Source: Lewinella sp. IMCC34191 (GTDB lineage Bacteria > Bacteroidota > Bacteroidia > Chitinophagales > Saprospiraceae). From it: a DNA stretch of 64,000 nt. The translations under genes were made by a program, and so were the position numbers. The stretch lies in assembly GCF_003390935.1 (NCBI RefSeq), contig NZ_QNQZ01000001.1, forward strand, positions 248,001 through 312,000, in the 5' to 3' direction. Position 1 is the first letter of the stretch, and each line of letters starts with the position of its first letter. Shown one piece after another: positions 53,711 through 62,509 of the stretch. Under the pieces are notes generated by a model. That model did not search any database and had not been told where the DNA came from. It saw only the letters and a program-made list of their open reading frames with translations.

Positions 53711-56164
53711 ATGAACCTCAAGCAATTCTGGCCCCATTTAATTGCCCTTGTCGTCTTTTTCGTGACGGTCATCGTGCTCTTCCTTCCACACTTCCAGGGA
53801 GAGGCGCTGCGCCAGGGCGATATCGTACAGTACCGGGGCGCCTCCCGCGAGATCACCGACTTTCGGCAGGCCACCGGCGAACGGACCAACTGGACCAATG
53901 CCATGTTCGGCGGTATGCCCACCTACCAGATATCGGCCGTCTCGGAGGGGAACCAGCTCACCGTGGCGAACCGGCTTTTCCGGGGTTTCATGGGCGGTCC
54001 GGCGGGCTACGTCTTCTGTGGCATGCTCACCTTTTACCTGATGATGATCCTGCTGGGCGTGAATCACTGGCTGGCGCTGGCGGGGGCCATAACCACGGCC
54101 ATTGCCACGAATAACATCGTGCTCTACCAGGCCGGGCACGTCAGTAAGCTGGGGGTGATCATGTATTTGCCCCTCGTTGCCGCCGGCGTGCTGCTGGCCT
54201 TCCGCGCCCGCTACCTGCTTGGGGGAGCGGTCTTCGCCCTGGGTATGGGGCTGGCTATTCTGGTCAACCACCCCCAGATGCTGTACTACTTCGGGCTAAC
54301 CCTTCCCTTCCTCGGAATCGCCGAACTGATCCGGCATTACCAGCAGGGGACGCTCGCGGTATTCGGCAAAGCGATGGGAGTATTGGTGGTCGGTCTGCTG
54401 CTGGCCCTCGGCGCCGGAGCGAGTAATCTCCTGACCACGTCGGAGTACCTGCCCCAGTCCATGCGGGGTGGGGCGGTGCTCACCGACCCCGCCGCAACCC
54501 AGGGAGCGTCCAAGGCCGCCGCGTCCGGCGGTCTGGACTACGACTATGCCATGCAATGGAGCAATGGCTTCAAGGATATGCTGGCCACCTACGCCCCCAT
54601 GGCCGCCGGCGGGGGCAGCGGGCAGATGATCGACCGGGGCAGCGATTTCGGACAGGCCATGACACGGGCCGGATTCCGCGTTCCGGCAACCTTTCCGGCG
54701 CCCCTGTACCACGGCAGCCTGCCCTTCACCGAAGGACCGATCTACCTGGGGGCACTGGCCTGGGCGTTATTCATCTTCGGCTTGTTTACCGCTTCGACGG
54801 CTTCGCGCATCTGGCTGGCCGGGGGGACGGCCCTCATCTTTTTGTTGAGCCTTGGTAGCAACGGGGGCCTGATCAATCGATTGCTGTTTGACAACCTGCC
54901 GCTGCTCAACAACTTCCGGACGCCCAACTCCGCCCTCAGTGTAGCCTCTTTCCTGATGGTTGCCCTCGGTTTGCTGGGACTTCACCGGTGGACGGTCCTC
55001 TCCGCTACGGACCCCACTGCCGCCGGGCGACAGTTGAAACTGGCCGGCTACGTGGCCGCCGCCCTCGGTGCCCTGGTGGTGCTGCTGGGATTCACCATCG
55101 ATTATACGAGCGCACAGGACGCCGCACAAATCGCCCGCTTTACCGGAGGGCAGGGGGATGTGAATCAGCTCGTTGGTGCCCTGGAGGCGACGCGTTCCGG
55201 GGTTTACTTCGACGATGCCATGCGCAGTTTCCTGTTTGTCGGACTGACCTTCGGCACGCTCTATCTCCTGTGGAAGGGAACGCTATCGCTCACCTGGGCC
55301 GCCCTGGCGATCGGGTTACTCGGACTAGCGGACTTTGCCGGCATCAACGGCCGCTACCTGTCGCACGACGATTTTCAGCCCGTCAGAGCGGTAAACAATC
55401 AGGTGCAGCCTACGGCCGCCGATCAGCAGATCATGCAGGACCCGGACCCCTATTACCGGGTGCTGAACCTGTCGCGCCCTCTCGATCAGGATGCCTTGAC
55501 GAGCTACTTCCACAATAGCCTCGGTGGGTATTCGGCCGTGAAGATGCGCCGCTACCAGGACCTGATCGACGGGTACCTCGGGCCGCGCGATCCGGACGTG
55601 ATCAATATGCTGAATACCAAATACTTTTTGATCCCCGGGGAAGGCGGCGCCCTCCAGGCGCAGCAAAACCCCCAGGCCTACGGGAACGCCTGGCTGGTCG
55701 ACCGCATCGATTACGTCAATGGTGCGGATGCGGAATTTGCCGCGCTGGGAACGGTAGACGATCTGAAAAACACAGCTATCGTTGACGAAAGCTTTAAACC
55801 TGCGCTCGCCGCCCTAGAACCAAATGGTACGGGCAGCATCGAACTGACGAGTTACGCGCCGAACCGGCTCGTCTACCGCTTCAGTTCCAACAGCGACCAG
55901 CTAGCCGTTTTCTCCGAGATTTGGTACGGGCCCGATCTCGGTTGGGAGGCGACGATCGACGGACAGCCGGTAGACCTGATCCGCGCGAATTACGCCCTGC
56001 GCGCGCTTCCCGTACCGGCCGGGGATCACGAAATCGTTATGAGCTTCGAGCCGTCCAGTTATTCCCTCGGGCGCACCATCTCGTTGATTTGTAGCGTTCT
56101 GATCCTGATTGGCGTGGTGGTCGCCCTGGTATATCGCTATCGATCCACCCGCCCAACCGTTTGA
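53711..56164 (+). CDS. YfhO-family integral membrane protein
   Basis: 817 residues with about a dozen transmembrane helices. YfhO features include MNLKQFWPHLIALVVFFVTVIVLFLPHFQG at the start, GDIVQYRGASREITDFRQATGERTNWTNAMFGGMPTYQIS, LVNHPQMLYYFGLTLPFLG, and NFRTPNSALSVASFLMVALG. It ends with a periplasmic beta-rich domain (LVYRFSSNSDQLAVFSEIWYGPDLGWEATIDGQPV) and a last helix. B. subtilis YfhO takes part in glycosylation of lipoteichoic acid; in Bacteroidota it is taken as a lipid-linked glycosyltransferase. The next gene starts two bases after its stop. Confidence 0.92.
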   Translation: MNLKQFWPHLIALVVFFVTVIVLFLPHFQGEALRQGDIVQYRGASREITDFRQATGERTNWTNAMFGGMPTYQISAVSEGNQLTVANRLFRGFMGGPAGYVFCGMLTFYLMMILLGVNHWLALAGAITTAIATNNIVLYQAGHVSKLGVIMYLPLVAAGVLLAFRARYLLGGAVFALGMGLAILVNHPQMLYYFGLTLPFLGIAELIRHYQQGTLAVFGKAMGVLVVGLLLALGAGASNLLTTSEYLPQSMRGGAVLTDPAATQGASKAAASGGLDYDYAMQWSNGFKDMLATYAPMAAGGGSGQMIDRGSDFGQAMTRAGFRVPATFPAPLYHGSLPFTEGPIYLGALAWALFIFGLFTASTASRIWLAGGTALIFLLSLGSNGGLINRLLFDNLPLLNNFRTPNSALSVASFLMVALGLLGLHRWTVLSATDPTAAGRQLKLAGYVAAALGALVVLLGFTIDYTSAQDAAQIARFTGGQGDVNQLVGALEATRSGVYFDDAMRSFLFVGLTFGTLYLLWKGTLSLTWAALAIGLLGLADFAGINGRYLSHDDFQPVRAVNNQVQPTAADQQIMQDPDPYYRVLNLSRPLDQDALTSYFHNSLGGYSAVKMRRYQDLIDGYLGPRDPDVINMLNTKYFLIPGEGGALQAQQNPQAYGNAWLVDRIDYVNGADAEFAALGTVDDLKNTAIVDESFKPALAALEPNGTGSIELTSYAPNRLVYRFSSNSDQLAVFSEIWYGPDLGWEATIDGQPVDLIRANYALRALPVPAGDHEIVMSFEPSSYSLGRTISLICSVLILIGVVVALVYRYRSTRPTV

Positions 56165-56166
56165 GG

Positions 56167-56925
56167 ATGTTACGATTGACTGCCCCCATTTGCTTGCTTT
56201 GTTTACTGTTGCTGAGCTTTCTTTCCTGTGAGGAGGAAACGTTAGAACCGATGGCCGATAAGCTGGCCACGTACTATCCGTTGGAATTAAACCGCCCCAT
56301 TTACTACCGCGTCGACAGCGTCGTGTTGCGGCGGGAAGTCGGCGGCGTACGCTACGACAGCAGTACCACGGAGGCCCGCGAGACCCTGGTAGAAACGTTT
56401 ACGGGCGCCGATGGCCTGACCTACTACCGCGGTGAACGCTGGGAACGCAACAATGAATTTGCTCCCTACCGCTTCAAGCAGACGTTCACCGTGACGCGCG
56501 ACGGATCGGCGATCGTCCGCTCCGAGGACAACCTGACCTTCACCAAACTGGTGAGTCCCATCCGCGAGGGAACGAGTTGGGACGGCAACGCCGCCTTCGA
56601 TTCGCGCCGCTCGGTCTTTGTAGGAGGAGAGCTCCTGGATGTCTATGATGGCTGGAACTACCGCTACACCCGGGTAGATACCTCCGCTACTTTGCGTACC
56701 GGCGCCCAGTTGGACAGCCTCGTCATCGTTCGCCAGGCCGAGGTATTCGATAACCTGGTCAATTACCGGAACGCATATGAATGGTACGCCCCGGGCATAG
56801 GCCTCGTCGAACGCTTCTTGGACGCGCGCTATACCCAGTGCCTGAGTGAATGTGCCGATCAGAGCTGGGATGAAAAGTCGGAGAAAGGGTACATCATCCA
56901 CCAGACCTTTACCGGACGGGACTGA
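56167..56925 (+). CDS. Hypothetical lipoprotein
   Basis: 252 residues from the ATG at 56167; a TTG at 56161 overlapping the yfhO stop is in frame. The signal (LTAPICLLCLLLLSFLSC) ends at a lipobox Cys. The body is beta-rich (LNRPIYYRVDSVVLRREVGG, DSSTTEARETLVETFTGADG, FAPYRFKQTFTVTRDGSAIV), with no recognised domain. The two-base spacing to yfhO implies coupling. Such lipoproteins downstream of yfhO are frequent in Bacteroidota, but I know no function. Confidence 0.75.
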   Translation: MLRLTAPICLLCLLLLSFLSCEEETLEPMADKLATYYPLELNRPIYYRVDSVVLRREVGGVRYDSSTTEARETLVETFTGADGLTYYRGERWERNNEFAPYRFKQTFTVTRDGSAIVRSEDNLTFTKLVSPIREGTSWDGNAAFDSRRSVFVGGELLDVYDGWNYRYTRVDTSATLRTGAQLDSLVIVRQAEVFDNLVNYRNAYEWYAPGIGLVERFLDARYTQCLSECADQSWDEKSEKGYIIHQTFTGRD

Positions 56926-57078
56926 CGGCCAGCAGGCTCGGCGCCTGAAATGCCGTCGTCATGCTAAAAGCCCTCGCCGGCAGCGAACCGGAGCCAGCTT
57001 ATCCCGGTAAGGTTTTGCGTGGAGCATCCCGAGACAACCCGATATCCAAGCTCGACGCTGCCTGCTACCAGCTCGAAA

Positions 57079-57122
57079 GCCAATTTGCCATACGCTGAGC
57101 CTCAGACGTATGGCAAATTGGC
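57079..57122. repeat. Perfect 16-base-pair hairpin
   Basis: GCCAATTTGCCATACG (57079-57094) pairs exactly with CGTATGGCAAATTGGC (57107-57122) across a 12-base loop. It lies between the lipoprotein gene and fadN. No T tract follows, so a terminator role is not evident. Confidence 0.75.
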
Positions 57123-57189
57123 CATCAGTCTCGCGGGCAGGCCGTGCCCCGACAGAAGAGCCAGGGCGGATCAACACGTCCATTCAACC

Positions 57190-57222
57190 TTTGGCTCCCA
57201 AACTCCTTTTTATCTACCTTAG
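57190..57222 (+). promoter_or_regulatory. Candidate promoter of the fadN-fadA operon
   Basis: TTTG (57190-57193), a 21-base spacer, and TACCTTAG (57215-57222) match the Bacteroidota -33/-7 consensus with one change. A short inverted repeat AGCGAA/TTCGCT (57225-57238) follows directly and could be an operator over the start site. The ATG is 30 bases after the -7 box. Confidence 0.5.
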
Positions 57223-57251
57223 CCAGCGAATTTTCGCTAAACGATCATGAT

Positions 57252-59651
57252 ATGACCAAGCACACCCAACGAAGAATCCGCCGCGCCGCCGTACTTGGCT
57301 CCGGTGTAATGGGTTCCGGCATCGCCTGCCACTTTGCTAATATCGGACTGGACGTCCTGATGCTGGATATCCTCCCGCGCGATATGGATGAGACGGAAAC
57401 CAACCCCCAGGTCCGGAATTCCGTAGCAATGAAGGCCCTGCAGACCGCCATCAAGTCGAAGCCCGCACCCCTCTACGATAAGGATTTTGCGAAGCGTATC
57501 ACCGTTGGCAACTTCACCGATGATATGGACAAGCTGGGTGACTACGACTGGATCATCGAGGTCGTCGTCGAGCGCCTGGACATCAAGCAGAAAGTGCTGG
57601 GACAGGTTGATAAGGTTCGTCGGAAGGGTAGCCTGATCACCACCAATACGTCCGGTATACCCATCCGCATGATCCAGGAGGGAATGAGTGAGGACTTCCG
57701 GCAGCACTTCTGCGGGACTCACTTCTTCAATCCGGCCCGCTACCTGCGGTTGTTTGAGATCATTCCCGGTCCGGATACGAAGCAGGAAGTGCTGGATTTT
57801 TTCATGCATTACGGCGATCTCTACCTCGGTAAGACCACGGTAATGGCGAAGGATACTCCAGCCTTCATCGGCAACCGGATTGGCGTTTACAGCCTTTCCA
57901 AGAGCTACGCGCTGACCGACGAACTCGGTCTGCGGATCGAGACGGTAGACCAGCTGACCGGCCCCGCCCTAGGACGGCCCAAGACGGGCACCTTCCGTCT
58001 CGGCGACCTGGTAGGACACGACACCGGTGCCCACGTCATGACCGGGATCCGCGAGAACGCGCCCGACGACGAGGCCAGTGCCGTGATGGAGATACCACAG
58101 TATTACCAGTTCCTGCTCGACAATAAGTTTTTAGGTAATAAGTCCGGACAGGGTTTCTATAAGAAAACTACCGATGAGGAGGGAAACCGGGTCATTCTGG
58201 GCCTCAACCTCAAGACCCTTGAATACGAGGAGCCCCAACGGGAAGATATTCCCAGCCTGAAGACGGCCAAGCAGATCGATGACCTGCCGCGCCGGGTGAA
58301 GGCGATCTTCGGGGCTGACGATAAGGGCGGCCAGTTCGTGAATCGGATGCTGGGCGGGCTATTCGCCTACAGCGCTAACCGGATCCCCGAGGTGAGCGAT
58401 AACATCTACAGCATTGACGACGCCATGCGCGCGGGTTACGCCTGGAAAATGGGCCCCTTCCAGTACTGGGATGCGGTCGGTCTCCAGGCCGGCATAGACG
58501 CCGCCGAAAATGACGGGGCGACGATCCCGCAATGGGTCAAGGACATGCAGTCCGCCGGCCACGATAGCTTCTACAAGCGGGAAGATGGCCAGCTGAAGTA
58601 CTACGACGTGGAGACCAAAACCTACAAGGTCAAGCCCGGTACGGAAAACTTCATCATCCTCGATAACCTGCGCGAGCAGAAACCGGTCTATAAGAACAGC
58701 GAAATTACCGTCCACGACATCGGCGACGGGGTGGCCTGTCTGGAATTCACCAGTGCCCACAACAGCATTGGCGAGGGCGTCCTCCGGGGATACCAGGAGG
58801 CCATTACCCAACTGGAAGAAGAAGGCTGGCGCGGGCTGGTCATCGGCAACGGCGCCGATAACTTCAGCGTCGGTGCTAACCTGATGATGATTGCCCAGCT
58901 GGCTTACCAGCAGGAATTCGACGAGCTGAATATGGCGGTCAATCTCTTCCAGCAGAGCGTCATGCGGCTGCGCTACAGCGCTATCCCGGTGGTTGCCGCT
59001 ACCCAGGGCTACGTCTTCGGTGGCGGTTGCGAGACCGTTATGCACTGCGACGGGGCCGCCGTAGCCGCTGAAAGCTACATCGGGCTCGTAGAGGCCGGCA
59101 TCGGGGTGATCCCCGCCGGTGCGGGCACCAAGGAATTCGCCCTGCGGGCCAGCGACAGTTTCTTCGAGGGTGACGTGATGATCCCCACGCTGATCGATCG
59201 CTTCAAGACCATCGCCATGGCTTCCGTTTCGACCAGCGCCTACGAGGCCTACAACTACGGTTACCTCATCGAGGGCCGCGACAAAGTGGTCGTCAATAAG
59301 GACCGCAACATCGTAGAGGCCAAACGAATGGTCCTCGACATGGCCGATGACGGCTATACCATGCCCCGCCAGCGCGATGATATCACGGTGCTCGGCCGGG
59401 GCGGTCTTGCCGCTCTTTACGCCGCGGCCAACGAACTGCGTCGCGGGCACTTTGCCAGCGAGCACGACATCAAGATCGCCAAGAAGGTGGCCTGGGTACT
59501 GTGCGGCGGCGACCTGACCGGCACCCAACAGGTGAGCGAGCAATACCTACTCGACATCGAACGGGAAGCTTTCCTCAGCCTCTGTGGCGAACAGAAAACC
59601 CTGGAGCGTATCCAGCATATGCTGCAGACGAACAAACCGCTGCGGAACTAA
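57252..59651 (+). CDS. fadN: 3-hydroxyacyl-CoA dehydrogenase / enoyl-CoA hydratase
   Basis: 799 residues from the ATG at 57252; the frame is open further upstream, but the earlier part has no family match. The order is dehydrogenase first, hydratase last, as in FadN and unlike FadB. The Rossmann motif is AVLGSGVMGSGIACHFANIG, then ITTNTSGIPIRMIQEGMSEDFRQHFCGTHFFNPARYLRLFEIIPG, and KDTPAFIGNRIG. The hydratase part has ECH-like segments (CLEFTSAHNSIGEG, GLVIGNGADNFSVGANLMM, VVAATQGYVFGGGCETVMHC) and EAGIGVIPAGAGTKEFALRA. It works in fatty-acid beta-oxidation with the thiolase encoded 42 bases downstream. Confidence 0.96.
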   Translation: MTKHTQRRIRRAAVLGSGVMGSGIACHFANIGLDVLMLDILPRDMDETETNPQVRNSVAMKALQTAIKSKPAPLYDKDFAKRITVGNFTDDMDKLGDYDWIIEVVVERLDIKQKVLGQVDKVRRKGSLITTNTSGIPIRMIQEGMSEDFRQHFCGTHFFNPARYLRLFEIIPGPDTKQEVLDFFMHYGDLYLGKTTVMAKDTPAFIGNRIGVYSLSKSYALTDELGLRIETVDQLTGPALGRPKTGTFRLGDLVGHDTGAHVMTGIRENAPDDEASAVMEIPQYYQFLLDNKFLGNKSGQGFYKKTTDEEGNRVILGLNLKTLEYEEPQREDIPSLKTAKQIDDLPRRVKAIFGADDKGGQFVNRMLGGLFAYSANRIPEVSDNIYSIDDAMRAGYAWKMGPFQYWDAVGLQAGIDAAENDGATIPQWVKDMQSAGHDSFYKREDGQLKYYDVETKTYKVKPGTENFIILDNLREQKPVYKNSEITVHDIGDGVACLEFTSAHNSIGEGVLRGYQEAITQLEEEGWRGLVIGNGADNFSVGANLMMIAQLAYQQEFDELNMAVNLFQQSVMRLRYSAIPVVAATQGYVFGGGCETVMHCDGAAVAAESYIGLVEAGIGVIPAGAGTKEFALRASDSFFEGDVMIPTLIDRFKTIAMASVSTSAYEAYNYGYLIEGRDKVVVNKDRNIVEAKRMVLDMADDGYTMPRQRDDITVLGRGGLAALYAAANELRRGHFASEHDIKIAKKVAWVLCGGDLTGTQQVSEQYLLDIEREAFLSLCGEQKTLERIQHMLQTNKPLRN

Positions 59652-59693
59652 GCCTTCGCCATCAGCCTGGTCCATCAATCTTAAAGAAAAATC

Positions 59694-60866
59694 ATGAAAG
59701 ACGCATATATAGTAACCGGCCTTCGCTCCGCGGTAGGAAAAGCAGGTCGGGGAGGATTTAAGAACTTCCGTTCCGACGACCTGGCGGTTCGGGTCATCAA
59801 GGAACTATTCAACCGGAACGAGGCGATCGACCCCAAGATCGTGGACGACGTACTCGTCGGCTGTGCCAACCCCGAAGGGGAGCAGGGCCTGCAGGTCGGC
59901 CGCCAGATCAGTCTGCGCGCCCTGGGCAAATCCGTCCCGGGCGTTACCGTCAACCGCTACTGCGCCAGCGGCCTGGAAACGATCGCCATGGCGGTTGCCA
60001 AGGTCAAGGCCGGAATGGGGGAGTGCTTCGTAGCCGGTGGCGCCGAGAGCATGAGCCACATCCCGATGACCGGTTATAAGCTCGCTCCCAGCTATGAGGT
60101 GGCGAAGGATACGCCCGATTACGTAGTCAGCATGGGCATCACCGCGGAGGCCGTCGCGAAGAAGTACGGCATCACCCGCGAGGAGGCCGATCGCTTCAGC
60201 GTACGCAGCCACGAACGTGCGGCCAGGGCCATCGATGAAGGACTCTTCGCCGACCAGATCGTACCGATCGAAGTCGAGGAGGTCTTCGTGAAGGACGGCA
60301 AGAAACAGACCAGCAGCCACACCGTCGACCAGGACGAAGGCGTCCGCCGGGGTACCAGCATGGAAGCCCTGGGCAAACTTCGCTCGGTCTTCCAGAAGGA
60401 CGGCGTCGTAACCGCCGGCAACTCCAGCCAAACGAGCGACGGCGTAGCCTTCGTGATCGTAATGAGCGGGGAAATGGTCAGGCAACTCAACCTCGAGCCC
60501 GTTGCGCGGCTGGTCAGTTGCGCCGTGGGCGGAGTGGATCCGCTGTACATGGGCATCGGACCCTGCGTAGCCATCCCGAAGGCCCTGAAGCAGGCGGGTC
60601 TGAAGTTGGAAGACATTCAGTTGGTCGAGCTCAACGAAGCTTTCGCGACCCAGTCACTGGCCGTCATAAAGGAGGTCGGCCTCGACCCGGAGATCGTCAA
60701 CGTGAACGGCGGCGCGATCGCGCTGGGGCACCCCCTGGGTTGTACGGGCGCGAAGCTGTCCATTCAGCTGCTGGACGAGATGAAGCGGCGCGAGCTGAAG
60801 TACGGCATGGTCACGGCCTGCGTAGGTGGCGGACAGGGAATCGCGGGTATCTACGAGCGGCTATAG
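59694..60866 (+). CDS. fadA: Acetyl-CoA acyltransferase (beta-ketothiolase)
   Basis: 390 residues. The thiolase residues are all present: nucleophile Cys90 in [25 protein letters not shown], the [12 protein letters not shown] box, His346 in [13 protein letters not shown], and Cys376 in TACVGGGQG. It closes each round of beta-oxidation by releasing acetyl-CoA. The stop codon overlaps a GTG start of the next small gene by one base. Confidence 0.97.
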   Translation: MKDAYIVTGLRSAVGKAGRGGFKNFRSDDLAVRVIKELFNRNEAIDPKIVDDVLVGCANPEGEQGLQVGRQISLRALGKSVPGVTVNRYCASGLETIAMAVAKVKAGMGECFVAGGAESMSHIPMTGYKLAPSYEVAKDTPDYVVSMGITAEAVAKKYGITREEADRFSVRSHERAARAIDEGLFADQIVPIEVEEVFVKDGKKQTSSHTVDQDEGVRRGTSMEALGKLRSVFQKDGVVTAGNSSQTSDGVAFVIVMSGEMVRQLNLEPVARLVSCAVGGVDPLYMGIGPCVAIPKALKQAGLKLEDIQLVELNEAFATQSLAVIKEVGLDPEIVNVNGGAIALGHPLGCTGAKLSIQLLDEMKRRELKYGMVTACVGGGQGIAGIYERL

Positions 60867-61162
60867 TGTCGCGGGATACACTCCGCCAGGAGCTGATGGA
60901 TATGGCAAACCGGCAGTTTCCGGAGGCCGCGCGCGCGGGCGGATACCCGATTGTCCATAACCATTGCTTCCTGCGGGTGGTCTACGATCATTTATTTGAA
61001 AAAAAATGGCAGAAAGCGCTGGATAGTAAAAAGCCTGCCATTCACCAGTTGGACGAAACGCAATTACGTCGGGCGCTCAGCCTCGGGCATCAAGTGATGG
61101 CGGACCGATCGACTTGCGAAATCATGAACAGACGGTCGCTCGAGTGGCGGGGGAAAGGGTAG
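60866..61162 (+). CDS. Small conserved hypothetical protein
   Basis: 98 residues with a GTG start that shares one base with the thiolase stop; an ATG at 60896 gives 88. Visible marks are GGYPIVHNHCFLRVVYDHLFEKKWQKAL, HQLDETQLRRALSLGHQVM, and the basic end MNRRSLEWRGKG. I recall uncharacterised homologues with NHC.RIALDN and LDARSLAWR patterns in several phyla, with no known function. The location after fadA suggests a link to acyl-CoA metabolism, but only by position. Confidence 0.65.
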   Translation: MSRDTLRQELMDMANRQFPEAARAGGYPIVHNHCFLRVVYDHLFEKKWQKALDSKKPAIHQLDETQLRRALSLGHQVMADRSTCEIMNRRSLEWRGKG

Positions 61163-61196
61163 GAAACCCCCTGCTTTGGCGGGTGTTCTTCGCTCC

Positions 61197-61847
61197 ATGA
61201 TTAGCTTTTTCTTCGCCACCCTCGGTTCGCTTTTTTCCGTCGTCAATCCCTTCGGCGCGGTACCCATGTACCTTACCCTGACCAACGACTACAACCGGAT
61301 GGAAAGGGCGCAGTCTGCCCGCCGCACGGCAATGTATTTCATGATCATCCTGGTCGTTTTCTTTTTTGCCGGTTCGCTCATTCTGAATTTCTTCGGTATT
61401 TCGCTTAACGCACTGCGCATCGCCGGTGGCCTCATCATTGTCAATAGCGGTTACGGTCTGCTCAATAGCAAAGCCGAACGCCGGCGTATCTCCCACGAAA
61501 TCGAGGAGGAAGCGCAGGCAAAGGAGGATATCAGCTTCACGCCCATGGCGATGCCGATGTTGTCGGGTCCGGGGAGTATTTCATTGCTGGTAGGGTTGTC
61601 GGCCGGCGAGCAGGGATACACGAAAAGCGCGCTGATCGTAGGCGTCGTGGCGGTCATGGCCCTACTGGTGTTCGTGACCCTGCACTACGCGCCGCTGCTG
61701 TTCCGCTTACTGGGTCGTGCCGGTCTGTCTGCCCTGAGCCGCATCATGGGCTTTTTGGTTATGGCCATCGGTATTCAGCTCCTGCTGTTCGGTCTGGTGA
61801 GCCTGGTGGGCGATATTTGGCCGCAGGTGGAAATGATGCGGAAATAG
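61197..61847 (+). CDS. MarC-family membrane protein
   Basis: 216 residues from the ATG at 61197. Six helices; family marks are SLFSVVNPFGAVPMYLTLTNDY, LNFFGISLNALRIAGGLIIVNSGYGLL, SFTPMAMPMLSGPGSISLLVGLSA, and LSRIMGFLVMAIGIQLLLFGL. MarC/UPF0056 proteins are integral membrane proteins without settled function; the original link to multidrug resistance was not confirmed. Confidence 0.94.
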   Translation: MISFFFATLGSLFSVVNPFGAVPMYLTLTNDYNRMERAQSARRTAMYFMIILVVFFFAGSLILNFFGISLNALRIAGGLIIVNSGYGLLNSKAERRRISHEIEEEAQAKEDISFTPMAMPMLSGPGSISLLVGLSAGEQGYTKSALIVGVVAVMALLVFVTLHYAPLLFRLLGRAGLSALSRIMGFLVMAIGIQLLLFGLVSLVGDIWPQVEMMRK

Positions 61848-61993
61848 GCCGTGGACCGTTAAACAAGTGATTTACGGGGACCAGGATAGAACCGGATGCC
61901 CTTCAGGTAGTTTCCTTTATGCAAGTCTGCCCCCGATAGCCTATTCGAAAGAAGCGGATGATGGGACATTTGTCCACCGGCTTCCCATCGATT

Positions 61994-62395
61994 ATGGCTG
62001 GCTCCGCTACCCCAAATGAAACTATTCAACACTTGAACAAAACAACCTTAATTCTGGGTGCGACGCCGAACCCGACCCGGTACGCCTACATCGCCGCCGA
62101 GCGATTGGTGCGCCACGGACACGAGATCGTTCCCGTAGGCATCAAGTCCGGTGAATTACAGGGCCGCGAGATCCTGAACGGCAAGCCGGACGTACCCGAG
62201 GTCGATACCGTTACCCTCTACGTCGGGCCGAAGCACCAGCCGGAATACTACGACTGGCTGTTGCGGGTAGCTCCCCGCCGCATCATCTTCAACCCCGGCA
62301 CGGAAAACGGCGAACTCATGCGTCTGGCGCGGGAGAACGGGATCGAAACGGTGACGGGCTGCACCCTGGTCATGCTGGCGGGCGGTTCCTACTAG
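61994..62395 (+). CDS. CoA-binding domain protein (YccU-like)
   Basis: 133 residues from the ATG at 61994; ATG 61958, ATG 61961 and TTG 62033 are other in-frame starts, the last close to where family members begin. The fold is marked by TLILGATPNPTRYAYIAAERLVRHGHEIVPVGIKSGELQGR, VDTVTLYVGPKHQPEYYDWLL, RRIIFNPGTENGEL, and GCTLVMLAGGSY. The family has a Rossmann-like CoA-binding site and is thought to be regulatory. Confidence 0.92.
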   Translation: MAGSATPNETIQHLNKTTLILGATPNPTRYAYIAAERLVRHGHEIVPVGIKSGELQGREILNGKPDVPEVDTVTLYVGPKHQPEYYDWLLRVAPRRIIFNPGTENGELMRLARENGIETVTGCTLVMLAGGSY

Positions 62396-62509
62396 CGCCC
62401 GCATATAACGGCAGTGAACGCAGCCGACCGGGTACCGTTACATTCACATTCTACATTGAATAAAATTCACACTAACCGTTTGCTCGGCAATCGGGCGTGA
62501 ACCCAGTTT

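Noticed and set aside
58359-59543. 394-codon open frame antisense to fadN
   Set aside because: Complementary to strongly conserved hydratase motifs; low-complexity Asp/His/Val-rich text typical of shadows.
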